Below are positions 47,100 through 60,300 of a stretch of 64,000 bases of DNA, piece by piece; within the stretch, counting starts at the first letter, position 1, and the number at the start of each line of letters is the position of its first letter. The DNA is from Rhynchosporium graminicola. Taxonomy: Eukaryota; Ascomycota; Leotiomycetes; Helotiales; Ploettnerulaceae. The position numbers and the translations under genes were made by a program. The stretch spans positions 1 to 64,000 of the forward strand of contig FJUW01000063.1 of the NCBI GenBank assembly GCA_900074885.1, written 5' to 3'. The notes beneath the pieces are model-generated. The model did no database searches. It saw only the letters and a program-made list of their open reading frames with translations, and had not been told where the DNA came from.

Positions 47100-50000
47100 T
47101 ACTCTTCTTTACTCTAAATATCTCCTATACTAGAGAATATTAATACTTTATTAAGGAAGTACTAACTAAGAGAGAAAGGAAAATAAAAGCGAAATTCCCT
47201 AGGAGTATAATCGCTAAGTACTCTTACTACTATAGGTAACTCGAACCTGATCTATTCCCTCTTATAATAAATAGCGGACTAGGAGAAAAAGAATAACTCT
47301 TTAGAAGATACTATAGATAAACTAATCTCTATATAAGATAAGTTCCTTATAGAGGTCCCTCGCTTATCTTCGACTCTCTTACTAGAACTAATATTATAAT
47401 CTTCGCGTATTCTAGAGTTTAATAAGCTAATAAACTCTATTCTAATACGTAGTACTAAAAGAGAAGATACTATTCCTAATAAACTATCTCTCTCTCTCGG
47501 CGCCGAATCAGTAGAGTTACGCCTTAAGAAGTCTTATCTTACTAAGAAGATCCTATCCTTAGATAATAGATCGGACTCTATTTTCCTCTAATAGAGAGTA
47601 TCGATATGAGACCGGCTAGCTATAAACGCTAACTACTACTTTACGGACTTCTCCCGGCGCGTTCTCGTATAGGGACTAGTTATTAGATTAGCTAAAGAGT
47701 ATCTTATACTTTAGTACTTAGCTAATAAGTTTAAGATTAGTAATAAAATAATCTCCTTATTAGAGGAGAACTTTCTTACTAGTTTAGAGGAAGATAACTA
47801 CTATAACGCTTTCTATTACTTAGAAATATAATAACCTAGCTATACCCGCGAAACTTTCGCTGAGTTTCGTAGTCGATTTTAAAGCGCTACTATCTAAAGT
47901 AAAGTTAAAATAAAGAAGTAGTTTTTCTATATATAAGATAAGATTATACTATCTTTACGCGCTTTAATTCTTATTATTAAACTAATATAGAATAAGGACT
48001 ACGCTTCTATAGTTAGATCCTTACTTTCTTTTAATACTAAGTATTACTATAACTCAGAATATACTTATCCCGAGAAAGCTATTACCTTAGTATAGTACTA
48101 TAAGCTTACTATTACTACTACGACTACTACTAGCTCTACTTCTTACTAGTCCTTAAGCTTAGCCCCTCGATAAACTACTCCTGTACTATATGTATATACT
48201 TCTACTCTAGTATAGGCTAGTACTCCCTCCGTATTAAAACGCCTTAATATCTCGACCGGAGAACCCCTTAGGTATTATAGCTATAGATAGCTCGGTTATA
48301 TTAAGCTAGACTGCCCTAACCCGCTTAAGGTTTAATTAATTAACGAATTTCAGGAAGAGGAGAGATTAACTAAGGAAGCAGTAGAAGATATACCCTCCGA
48401 ATTTAGACTAATATTAAAGAGAAATAATAAGACTTAAGTAAAAACTCTTTCCTAGGTCTATATAAATATAATCTCTCTAATCTTAACTTTAACTCCTTAA
48501 TAAGAGGTAAGTAATTTATATACCTGACTATAGTTAGTATAAATAAGCTAGGAGTCTCTATAAATAGCTTAATTAATACTAGAGCGAATAGTTATCTGTT
48601 TATTAATTATACTCTTACCGGATAACTATCAGGGGCCCTCAGTATTAAAATCGAGCTACTACTCTATTCTATTCTAATACGTAAGTTCTAATAGTCTATT
48701 AGAACTTATATTACTTATTTTATATATTTATACTTTTCTATTAATAGTAGGCGTATTTATAATTACCTTTTTATTCTCCTTGATTTAGGATAATAAGATA
48801 TGATTATTAGTATTAAATAGATACGATAATTCTAAGTTAAGCTAGATATACTCTATTATAAGCTATTATAGCCGGAATAATATCTAGCGACCTTCTAATA
48901 TAATAAGGAGATAGTTATAACTCTACTTCCTTATAAACCTAGTATTAATCGATCTTACTAAATCGATACTAACGCGCGGGACTTAGCTATAAACTAGCTA
49001 GACTAATACTAATTATATTAAATAGTAGCGATATAGTATATTAACGTATCGTCCTTACTATTTAACTTATTTCTGCTTATCGCTAAGGAATCCGAACCTA
49101 TTTCCGCTCCGAATTTATCGAGAAAGGTACTTGCGCCGAAACCTTATTATAAGTGCTTCTCTTAACCTCCGAGGATCTGGAAACCGGTTCCGATTTCTAA
49201 ATTAGTATTATAGCTTTTTATTTTAATATAAAATATAAAAGCTCCGAATTATTCTTTACTAGTATCTACGAGATAGACTACCTCTTATAAGACTATCTAA
49301 ATAGTAACTCTCCTAAGGATCTCGATACTGAATAACTTATAGCTGAAAAGCTACCGGAATAGTATTATACTCTTAAGGAAGCTTTTTCTAAGCGGGATTC
49401 TAATATTCTTCTACTATATCGCTTATACGATTATAAAATTATCTTAGAAGAATTATTATCTAATATATATTCGCTTTTATATCGGTAATCTATAGACGAA
49501 TTATAAGTAACTAAGGAGTACCTTATAGAGAACTTAGATAAGGGATTTATCGAATCTAGCTAAAGTCCCTTTATATTACTTATATTATTCGTTAAGAAAG
49601 CTAATAGAGGATTACGCTTCTATATCGACTATTATAAGCTTAATATAATCACTCGAAAGGATTCCTACTTAATACTTAGGATTAATAAGCTCTTAACTCG
49701 TATATTTAAAGTAGTGATTTTTACTAAACTAGATATCCGGGTAGTATTTAATTATATCTGTATAGACCCCGAATTAGAGGAGTATATTACCTTCTGAACC
49801 CGCTTCAGATCCTATAAATATAAAGTACTACCTTTTAGGCTCTATAACGGACCTAGTATATACTAACGATATATAAATAATATATTACTAGACTACTTAG
49901 ATAATTTCTATATAGCTTACCTAGATAATATCCTTATATACTCGGAAATACTCTAGGAATATGAAGAATATATTAAATTAGTATTATAATACTTAATAGA

Positions 50001-52260
50001 TACCAGACTCTAAGTAGATATTAAGAAAAGCGAGTTCTATATTACTCGGACTAAATACCTCGGATATATCATTACTACTAATAGAATCGAGCTAGATCCT
50101 GAGAAGGTAGTACTATTAGTAGATTAGAAGTACCCTGAAATAGTAATAGCTATAAAATCCTTCTTAGGATTCTATAGTTTCTACTATTAATTTATTCGGA
50201 ATTTCGGCCTTATCGCTAAACCTCTCTTAATACTTACTCGGCCTATAGTACTATGGAATTTCACTGACGATTATAAGAAGTCCTTTGACGATTTATATTA
50301 ATAGCTACTATTAATACAGAAACTATACTATTTCGACCCTGAATTATAGACTAAACTAGAAACTAATATCTCTAATAGTATAATAGCTAGAGTTATCTCC
50401 TAATTATATAAAGATAACTAGTAATATCTAATTAGATTCTACTCTTATGTTCTTAATAGATACGAACTTAACTAGGAAATCTATAATAAGGAATTATACG
50501 CTATTATTAAGTCTTTCCGGAAATAGAAACTTAAACTTATATCTCTATGATATTATACTAGCGTATATATAGATTACTAATCCTTAGAATACTTTATAAC
50601 TACTAAGGTCCTAACTAGTAAGTAAGCTAGATAGATAGAATTCCTTTCCGAATTTAACTTTCAAATTATATATACGCCTAGTAAAGATAACGCTAAAGCT
50701 GATATCCTTAGCTATAGGGAATAAGATCTAAGGATATAAGAATAATAGAAATAGGATAGTAGATCTCGGGTATTACTACCTCTAGACTACTTAGACCTTA
50801 GGATTAACGCGGAACTAGCTAAATATTATATCGATTAAATTAGTTATATATACCTAATATCACTAGGGACCGATACGCTATCGGAACCTATATATAACTC
50901 CTTTAATTTAATCGAGAAACTATACTAATTCAACTGAGAATCGTTCTCTAATAAACAGAATATATTAAGAGATAGCTATACTATTAATAATAGTTTATTA
51001 CTTTATAATAGTTATCTATACGTATAATACTATACCCTATTATATATCTATTTAATTAGCGAAGTCTATAATCAGGTTTCTTCTGCTTATCTAAATACTC
51101 GTAAGACTACCGAAATGATTTCTATCTATTACTAGTAGAAAGGACTTATATTAGATATAAAATAGTATACTCGTAATTGCTACCTCTACTAATACTCTTA
51201 TCCGAAACAGATAAAATAGTAAGGATTCCTCTACTTATTACTAGTATCTAGCTACCTTATGCAGTATCTAGCTATAGATTTTAAGGACTTCCCGCCTAAT
51301 AACTAAGAGTTTAATAGGATACTAGTATTTATCGACCGCTTAAGGAAGGACTCTGTATCGATACTATACTACTATAATATCGATACCCGCAGGATAGCGA
51401 TATTATTTATCTAATAGATATATCGTTTCAGATATACTCTTAAGTTAATTATATCTGACTAAGGAGCTTAGTTTATCTTATCTTTCTAGTAAGAGTTTTA
51501 CTATATAATTAGAGTTAAAGTTAAGTACTCTACTGCTTTCTACTAGTAAACTAATAGATAAACAGAGATTATAAATTAGTATATTAATTAACGCTTTAGA
51601 CCTTTTGTTAACTACTACTAGAGTAACTAGGGCGAACTACTACTGATAATAGACCGCGCCTAAGTAACCCTGCCTTACGATTCTATTAATATAGTACTAT
51701 ATACCCTTAAATATAGTATATTACTACGGAATAGCTAGGATTAGAAGTAACTTACCGTATCGATACCGCAAGAGAAGCTTAATTATACTAATACTAGATC
51801 CTTAGCTAAACGTGCTAAATCTGCTATTAAGGTTATAAAAGCTAATATACTAGCTACTTAGCAGAGGATAAGTGCTATAACTAACCCGAAATAGCGTAAT
51901 ATCGACTAAGAAGTTAGAGATAAGGTATTTCTCTCTATAAGGAACCTTAAGAATTACTAGCTAAGTAAGAAGCTATCTAGCCTCTAGGTAGAACTATACT
52001 AAGTCCTAGCTTAAATCGGATACTCCTATAAGCTGGATTTACTCCTTAGATCTTCTATATACGATATATTTACTCTCGAATTACTCTTTAAGGACTCGGA
52101 CGACCCCTTACTAAGCTAGGAGCTACTAAACCTACCCCCGGAAGTTATCGCTACTTAAGAAGAGTAGGAGTTATAAGATATACTTGCTATATAGCTCCTA
52201 AGAGGTAATCTGAAGTATTAAGTTAGCTAGCTAGACTATAACCCGGACTTAACTTAGTAT
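47100..52260 (+). pseudogene. Gypsy 1 gag-pol remnants with chromodomain
   Basis: Visible motifs: zinc knuckle remnant ending DCPN near 48320; protease LINTRANSYLFIN (DTGA-type in the family); RT segments LFVKKANRGLRFYIDYYKLN (about 49590) and YLDNILIYS (about 49915-49945; catalytic second Asp changed to Asn); RNase H with IYNKELYAIIKSFR (about 50480-50520); integrase; then, downstream of the linker YKLDLLLRSSIYD (about 52030), a chromodomain-like LDYNPDLT...YNASDL stretch (52230-52275). Stops throughout are TAG or TAA. Confidence 0.85.
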
Positions 52261-52429
52261 AACGCTTCTGACCTAATAAGTACTCTATATAAGCTTAGAG
52301 ACTTCTATACTACTAACTTAAGTAAACTTAGATCTCCGCGTAAACTAGATTAGTAGATTAAGGCCTAAGAGGATAGAATAGATAACTATAGTTACTTAGA
52401 GGATAATAAACTATTATAGTTACTAGTAT

Positions 52430-53470
52430 TAAAGATTTATTACTAAGGATAATCCCTTAATTATACTCTATAATAACGCTATATCTAAAACTCTACTTCC
52501 TCTACTATCTCTACTTTACCAGCTTTCTCCCCTAAGTTCTCCGGAGCTTCTAGTAAATCTGGAATATCTAGAACTAGAACTACTATATCTAACTCCTTAC
52601 TTAAATCTGCTAACGTAGCCCTAGTAATAAACTAAGTATAATAGCTAATCCTACGAGATTTCTTCTTTAGAGAAAGTCCGAGAGTATCTAGATCTAATAC
52701 GTCTCTGAACTAGAAGGTAAATTCCTCTTTCCCTTAGTATTAGATATTATAGCTTTAAATATAGCTTTCTTTATAAATTCCTATATAATACTATTTAACT
52801 CTTTCGTCTGCTTTAACGCTATTTATACTATTAACTTAGACTTCGCTGAATCTATTATCAGAAGATCTAAATCTTATATCGCGTTAGTATTATACTAGTA
52901 TCTAAGGGTTTAAGATCGTAACTTATTATCTTAATAAACTCTAACTCCTTAAACACTTTCTCTATAGAACGCTTTAAAGCTTAAGTCTCTACTACTTATA
53001 TAATAGTAATCTCTAACGTAGTAGTAAGAGTAATAGATTTCGCGAGATAATAGATCCGATTAATAGCCTTATAAGTAGCTATAATACTATCCCGATTTAG
53101 TTCCGCGTCTTTAGCTTCGCTACTAGGAAGTAAACCGGATAAAATAGTATACTCTATATTAATATAATCAAGTAATTATAACGCGTTAGTATATATAACT
53201 ACGTTCGGGTTTAAATAACTTATATACTTATAACTGCTCTTTAATACTAAATAATACTTATAAAGCTTAGAGTTAGGCTTATTAAACAAATATAGAAGTT
53301 CTAGAACAGGAGTATTATTATACTTTATCTTAAGGAAAGCGTGAATATATCGCAGGTAATATATACGATACGCTGCCGAAAGAGTACTAGCGGGAACTAA
53401 TAAGGGCATTATAGGAGTTAGTATTACAGATCCGTAGAACCCTTATACCTTACTTAAAGACTATCCTTAG
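52430..53470 (-). pseudogene. Antisense ORF remnant in Gypsy 1
   Basis: Between the chromodomain and the 3' LTR the minus strand reads as coding. A 77-codon open part (53409-53176) contains LVPASTLSAAYRIYYLRYIH and continues past a TAA for about 85 further codons with only RIP-type stops (SGLLPSSEAKDAELNR, LAKSITLTTTLE). A second part in another phase lies near 52710-52480. The same frames are present in Gypsy 2. The ATG at 53409 is GTG in Gypsy 2, so it may be a RIP product and the true start further upstream. I recognise no domain. Confidence 0.55.
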
Positions 53471-53939
53471 TACTAAAGCGAGGAACTTACTTTTAATAAA
53501 AGAAGAGTTAACTAGGTTAATTAATATATAAGATTATAGTAAACTACTATAGTAGTTAGTAATAATACTTACTCTAGGAACTATATCGCAGTCTAGGGAG
53601 AGTAAACTTATAAGTTGAAGTAGTTATTACGATTAAAAAGGAAAGGCTCTAATATTAATAAACCTCTTCCTTTATATACCTTACGCTCTACTTAAACTCG
53701 ACTCCCGCTATAAACAGATAAAGTAAATATAGCTTACTGCCCGATTTAGAAGCTACGACTAATATAGTACTATTATAGCGATATAACTAGTTAGAACCTG
53801 ATAAAGAATTTACTACTACTGAAAAGCAGCTAGCGCTTATTACGCGAATATCAACAAAAATAGTTATAATAAAGACTAATTTCTAGTATAAAGTATAACC
53901 TTCCGAGCTTAGGGTTAAGCTCTTCTTAGGGGGGGGTAA

Positions 53940-54208
53940 TATGATAATAGCTCACCTGAAGGTTATATAAGAAGAAGGATAGATACTAGGGCCTAAGTTC
54001 ATAAGTATCCCGGTAGAACTAGTATCCGACTCGGTATAGTATCGGACTAGTACAAGCATATATATATAAGGTGCCTTATACTCTATCTCTCTTCTTCTTT
54101 CTTCCCTATGTTTTTTGTTTCCTTTATAGTAGACTATATAAGATCGCTCTTAGCCTCCCTACTTGTTTATTCTTGCTTATATACCGCCTTGAGTCTTGTG
54201 TCGTTATA
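53940..54208 (+). repeat. Gypsy 1 3' LTR
   Basis: 269 bp, preceded by the polypurine tract GGGGGGGTAA. It keeps more TG/CA dinucleotides in its right half than the 5' LTR. Confidence 0.9.
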
Positions 54209-55611
54209 TTCTATTAATAATTCGTATAGCCTTTACTATAGCGCACCCGGTATAGGAATCTTAGAGTTTCTGTACCGGTATATCCAATCCAGAAGTCACT
54301 TTATCGACTCCTTTTATAGTACTATAAGATAAGTGACTAAGTCGTCGGTACAGGAGAGTTGCTTACTTCCCTATATCTTCTATACTAGTAACATAAGCTA
54401 TTTCTACTATATTTAAGAAGTAAGCTCTTCTAATTCTTTAAGCTACTTTAATTACTCTCTCCTAGAGAGTAAGAAGTAGCCCCGTATTAAGTGCTTCCTC
54501 TATGCGTATCGATATACCCTTATCTTAGAGCTAGAGTACTGAAATTAGTTTTCTAGAAAGACCTAGTATATAAAGTACTCCGGTAATCTTAACTATACGC
54601 CTTTCTCTATATACTAGGATATCCAGGGATATAACGCTTTTAGCGATTCCTTCTAGTATACTGCCGTTTGTAATACTGATCTTAACTGTATAATTCAGAG
54701 GTTTATAAGTATTAAAAACACTCCGATTAAACGTTATATATCGGGAACACCTAGAGTCTACTATCTAATTAGTAGATGCTTTCGCTCCTACTGCTATCTA
54801 GCAGTTATCTAGAGCTTAATTAGCTACCTTACTCTTCGGCTTCTCTCTAGCTATCGGTAAAGGACTAGTAGAAGGGTCCTTCTTACCCTCTTTCTTTAGC
54901 TTAGTACACTCTCTTAAGTAGTAACTTATTTTACTGTAATTATAGCACTTGATCTTAGCTTTTACGTTAGTTGCTTTTATAGCTTACTCTTTAGTCTTCT
55001 GAAGAGTAGACTTTAGTAGAGACCTTTCTATCTCTATATACCGGCTGATAATTGCTTCCTAGGTTAAATTTCCTCCTAATTCTAGTGATACTAGAGGGCT
55101 GTGGAATTCTGAGTTATATACCTTTAGTGCTTTAAATAGTATAGTTATTTTAAGTATATTAGAGGGCATTTCTCGTATAGAGATCTCTCTAATCTCTCTT
55201 TATAAGCTAGTTAATTTACTAGTAATTGAAATGACGTTATAGTCACTCCCTAAAGTAGTTTCAAAACTTGAAAACTCCCTTAGTTTAGAGGCTAGGTTCA
55301 TAGCTAATACTAGTGCGTATATCTGCCGTAAAGCCTCCTATTAACCTTTAGTAGTAGGTAATTCTGCTATTAAGATTAATAATTATTAAGAACACGTACT
55401 AAGTATTATAGTATATACTTCAGCGTTCTTCCTAGTAGACCTTAAAGGATCTACTACCTCTAGTACCTTAGGATCTTTCCCCTTGCTACTTTTCTTCTCA
55501 GGGGTTTCCTTAGTGTTCTCGCCTGGCCCTAGGATATCGATATATTCTAAAAGACTACTAGAAACACCTCTAAAACCTATCCTAGGATCACTATATCCAC
55601 TAGGGGGATAC
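54209..55611 (-). pseudogene. Outer Copia gag and pre-integrase fragment
   Basis: Minus strand. Near 54950-54905 a CCHC zinc-knuckle remnant reads CYNYSKISYYLREC (second Cys and the His changed to Tyr-type codons by transitions). The left end (54270-54209) carries the GCAIVKAIR segment that leads into the integrase continued at 46431. The right end joins 63726 across Gypsy 2. A plus-strand frame at 55483-55722 is a shadow. Confidence 0.75.
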
Positions 55612-55879
55612 TATAACGACAGCTCACCTGAATGTCATATGAGAAGAAGAATAGATAACAGGGCCCAAGTTCATAGGTATCCCGGCAGAACTAGTATCCG
55701 ACCTAGTATAGTATCGGACTAGTACCGGCGTATATATATAAGGTGCTTTATACTCTATCTCTCTTCTTCTTCCTTCCTTATCTTTTTATTTCCTTCGTAG
55801 TAGACTATATAAGATCGCTCTTAGCCTCCCTACTTATTTATTCTTACTTATATACCGCCTTAAGTCTTATATCGTTATA
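55612..55879 (+). repeat. Gypsy 2 5' LTR
   Basis: 268 bp starting TATAACGACAGC (TG changed to TA) and ending ATCGTTATA; flanked on the left by the target duplication GATAC. Confidence 0.9.
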
Positions 55880-56624
55880 TTAAATAAAAAGATTAAGATA
55901 GCCGGAGATAGCTTATTATAATATCTTACTACTAAGTTAGTTATTCGATAACTACTTATATATAGCCGAGATACTAGAGATCTCTTAGATAACTATAAAT
56001 TAGGGTTTAATTTAGCTTATCGCAAATAGTATAATAGAGGAGGTCTTCGCTAACGCTCCTTTAATAACTCCCTTAGTATAAAGGAATTATAAATAGATTT
56101 TAAAGAAAGTATAATAAATACCCCGGAACTTTAACTTCTACGTATCGCCGCCGAAATAGTCCCGATATACCCCTTTTTAAGCTACTATTATAGCTCTTAA
56201 CTAATAAACTAGAGACTCCTCTAGTTCTAGGGGAACTTAACGCGATCCTCCCCGCTCTACCTCCGAACCTAATCTATTATATCTTTCCTTACCCTAAACG
56301 TCTCTTACCCTAGAGAATATTAATACCTTATTAAAGAAGTACTAACTAAGAGGGAAAGGAAAATAAAAGCGAAATTCATTAGGAGTATAATCGCTAAGTA
56401 CTCCTACTACTATAGGTAACTCGAACCTGATTTATTCCCTCTTATAATAATTAGCGGACTAAGAGGAAAAGAATAACTCTCTAGAAGATACTATAGATAG
56501 ACTAATCTCCGTATAAGATAAGTTTCTTATAGGGGTCCCTCGCTTATCTTCGACTCTCTTACTAGAACTAATACTATAATCTCCGCGTATAGCGGAGTTT
56601 AATAACCTAATAAACTCTATTCTA

Positions 56625-57300
56625 ATACGTAGTACTAAGAGAGAGGACACTATTCCTAATAAACTATCTCCTTCTTCCGGCGCCGAATCAGTAGAATCAC
56701 GCCTTAGGAAGTCTTATCTTACTAAGAAGATCCTGCCCTTAGATAATAGATCAGACCTTACTTTCCTCTAATAGAGAGTATCGATACGAGACTAGCTAGC
56801 TATAAATACTAACTACTACCCTACGGACTTCTCCCGGCGCGTTCTCGTATAGGAGCTAGTTACTAGATTAGCTAAAGAGTATCTTACGCTTTAGTACCTT
56901 ACTAATAAGTTTAAAACTAGTAATAAAATAATCTTCTTATTAGAGGAGAACTTTCTTACTANATACGTAGTACTAAGAGAGAGGATATTATTCCTAATAA
57001 ATTATCTCTCTCTCCTAGCGCTAAATCAGTAGAGTTACGCCTTAGGAAGTCTTATCTTACTAAGAAGATCCTGCCCTTAGATAATAGATCAGACCTTACT
57101 TTCCTCTAATAGAGAGTATCGATACGAGACTAGCTAGCTATAAATACTAACTACTACCCTACGGACTTCTCCCGGCGCGTTCTCGTATAGGAGCTAGTTA
57201 CTAGATTAGCTAAAGAGTATCTTACGCTTTAGTACCTTACTAATAAGTTTAAAACTAGTAATAAAATAATCTTCTTATTAGAGGAGAACTTTCTTACTAG
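56625..57300 (+). repeat. 337-bp direct duplication in Gypsy 2 with a single N
   Basis: The segment from about 56625 to 56961 is followed by one N (56962) and then repeated (56963-57300). The first 80 bp of the copies differ by transitions and small changes; the rest appears identical. Gypsy 1 has the segment once. Confidence 0.9.
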
Positions 57301-60300
57301 TTTAGAGGAAGATAACTACTATAACGCTTCCTACCGCTTAGAAATATAATAACCCGGCTATATACGCGAGACCTTCGCTAAGTTTTATAATCGATTTCAA
57401 AGCGCTACTATCTAAGGTAAAGTTAAAAAGAAAGAGTAGTTCTTCTATATATAGGATAAGATTATACTATCTTTACGCGCTTTAACCCTTATTATTAAAC
57501 TAATATAGAATAAGGATTACGCTTCTATAGTTAGATCCTTACTTTCTTTTAATACTAAGCGTTATTATAACTCAGAATATACTTATCCCGAGAAAGCTAC
57601 TACCTAAGTATAGTACCGTAAGCCTATTATTATTATTACGACTACTAGTAGTTCTACCTCTTACTAGTCCTTAAGCTTAGCTCCTTAATAAACTACTCCC
57701 GCACTATATATATATACCTCTACCCCGGTATAGTCTAGTACTCCCTCCGCGCTAAAACGCCTTACTACCTCGACCGGAGAACTCCCTAGGTATTACGGTT
57801 ATAGATAGCTCAGTTATATTAAGCTAGATTACCCTAACTTACTTAAAGTTTAATTAATTAATAAATTTCCGGAAGAGGATTAAGTAACTAAGGAAGTAGT
57901 AGAAGATATACCCTCCGAATCTAGACTAATACTAGAGGGAAACGACAAGGCCTAAGTAAAAACTCCTTCCTAGGTCTATATAAGTATAATCTCTCTAATC
58001 TGGACCTTAACTCCCTAATAAGAGATAAGTAATTTATATACTCGACTATAGTTAGTATAAATAAGCTAGGAGTCTCTATAAATAGCCTGATCGATACTAG
58101 AGCGAACGGTTATCTGTTTATTAATCGTACTCTTACTAGACGATTATCAGGGGCCCTCAGTATTAAAATCGAGCTACTGCTTTATTCTATTCTAATACGT
58201 AGTTTCTAATAGTCTATTAGAACTTATATTACTTATTTTATATATTTATACCTTTCTATTAATAGTAGGCGTATTTATAACTGCCTTTTTATTCTCCTCG
58301 ATTTAGGATAATAAGATATAATTATTAGTATTAAATAGATATAACGATTTCAGGTTAAGCTAAATACGCTCTATTATAAGCTACTATAGTCGGAACGCTA
58401 TCTAGCTACCTTCTGATACGATAAGGAGATAATTATAACTCTAATACCTTATAAACCTAGTATTAATCGATCTTAATAAATCGACGCTAACGCGCAGGAC
58501 TTAGCTATAAACTAGCTAGACTAATACTAATTATACTAAATAGTAGCGATACAGTATATTAACGTATTATCCTTATCCTTTAACTTATTTCCGCTTATTA
58601 CTAAGGAATCCGAACCCTTTTCCGCTCCGAATTTATCGAGAAAGGTACTTACGCTAAAACTCTATTATAAGTACTCCTCTTAACCTCTAAGGATCTGGAA
58701 ACCGGTTCCGATTTACTAAATTAGTACTATAGCTTTTTACTTTAATATAAAACGTAAAGGTTCCGAATTATTCTTTACTAGTATCTATAAGATAAACCGC
58801 CTCTTATAAGACTATCTAAATAGCGACTCTCCTAAGGATCCTGATACTAAACAACTCGTAGCCGAAAAGCTACCGAAATAGTATTATACTCTTAAGGAAA
58901 CTTTTTCTAAGCGGGATTCTAATATTCTTCTACTATATCGCTTATATAATTATAAAATTATTCTAGAAGAACTATTACCTAATATATATTCGCCCTTATA
59001 TTAGTAATCTACAGACGAATTATAAGTAACTAAAGAGTATCTTATAGAGAACCTAGATAAGGGATTTATCGAATCTAGCTAAAGTCCCTTTATATTACCT
59101 GTACTATTCGTTAAAAAGGCTAATAGAGGATTACGCTTTTATATTAATTATTATAAGCTTAATACGATCACTCGAAAGGATTTATACCTAATACCTAGGA
59201 TCGATAAGCTCTTAACTTATATATCTAAAGTAGTAATCTTTACTAAACTAGATATCCGAGTAGTATTTAACTATATCTATATAGACCCCGAATCAGAGGA
59301 GTATACTACTTTCCGAACCCGCTTCGGATCCTATAAATATAAAGTATTACCTTTTAGGCTCTATAACGGACCTAGTACGTACTAACGATATATAAATAAT
59401 ATACTACTAGACTACCTAGACGACTTTTATATAGCTTACCTAGATAATATCCTTATATACTCGGAAACGCTCTAGGAGTATAAGGAATATATCAAATTAG
59501 TACTATAATACTTAATAGATACCGGACTCTAGGTAAATATTAAGAAAAGCGAATTCTATATTACTCGGACTAAATACCTTAGATATATTATTACTACTAA
59601 CGGAATCGAGCTAGATCCAGAGAAAGTAGTACTATTAATAGACTAGAAGTACCCCGAAACAGTAATAGCTATGAAATCCTTCCTAGGATTCTATAGGTTC
59701 TATTATTAATTTATTCGGAATTTCGGCCTTATCGCTAAACCTCTCTTAGTACTTACTCGGCCTATAGTATTATAGGATTTTACTAATAATTGCAAGAAGT
59801 CCTTTGACGATTTATATTAATAGCTATTATTAGTATAGAAATTATACTATTTCGACTCTAAATTATAGACTAAACTGGAAACTAATGCCTCTAACGGTAT
59901 AATAGCTAGAGTGATCTCCTAATTATATAAAGATAACTAGTAGTATCTAATTAGATTCTACTCTTATGTTCTTAATAGATATAAACTAAACTAGGAGATC
60001 TATAATAAAGAATTATACGCTATTATTAAGTCTTTCCGGAAATAGAGACCGGAACTTATATCTCTACGATACTATACCGGCGTATATACGGACTATCGAT
60101 CCTTAGAATACTTCATGACTACTAAGGTCCTAACTAGTAAGTAAGCTAGATAAATGGAATTCTTTTCCGAATTCAACTTTTAAATTATATATACGCCTAG
60201 TAAAGATAACGCTAAAGCTAATATCCTTAGCTATAGGGAATAAGATCTAAAGATATAAGAATAATAGAAACAGGATAATAGATCTCGGGTTTTATTACCT

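Larger units (their letters stand above)
46432..54208 (+). mobile_element. Chromodomain Gypsy element 1, complete, TSD TTCTA
   Basis: 7777 bp with LTRs at 46432-46699 and 53940-54208 and the duplication TTCTA at 46427-46431 and 54209-54213. Plus-strand order: gag (about 47100-47900), zinc knuckle (about 48270-48320), protease (about 48565-48600), RT (about 49550-49950), RNase H (about 50330-50560), integrase (about 51100-51700) and a C-terminal chromodomain (about 52140-52260), then a 1.5-kb region with an antisense frame and a polypurine tract (TTAGGGGGGG). This is a Gypsy (Ty3-like) chromovirus layout. All frames are broken by RIP-type stops. Confidence 0.92.

Noticed and set aside
54108..54332. 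74-codon plus-strand frame across the Gypsy 1 3' LTR end
   Set aside because: It spans the LTR/host junction and has no continuation; a chance frame.
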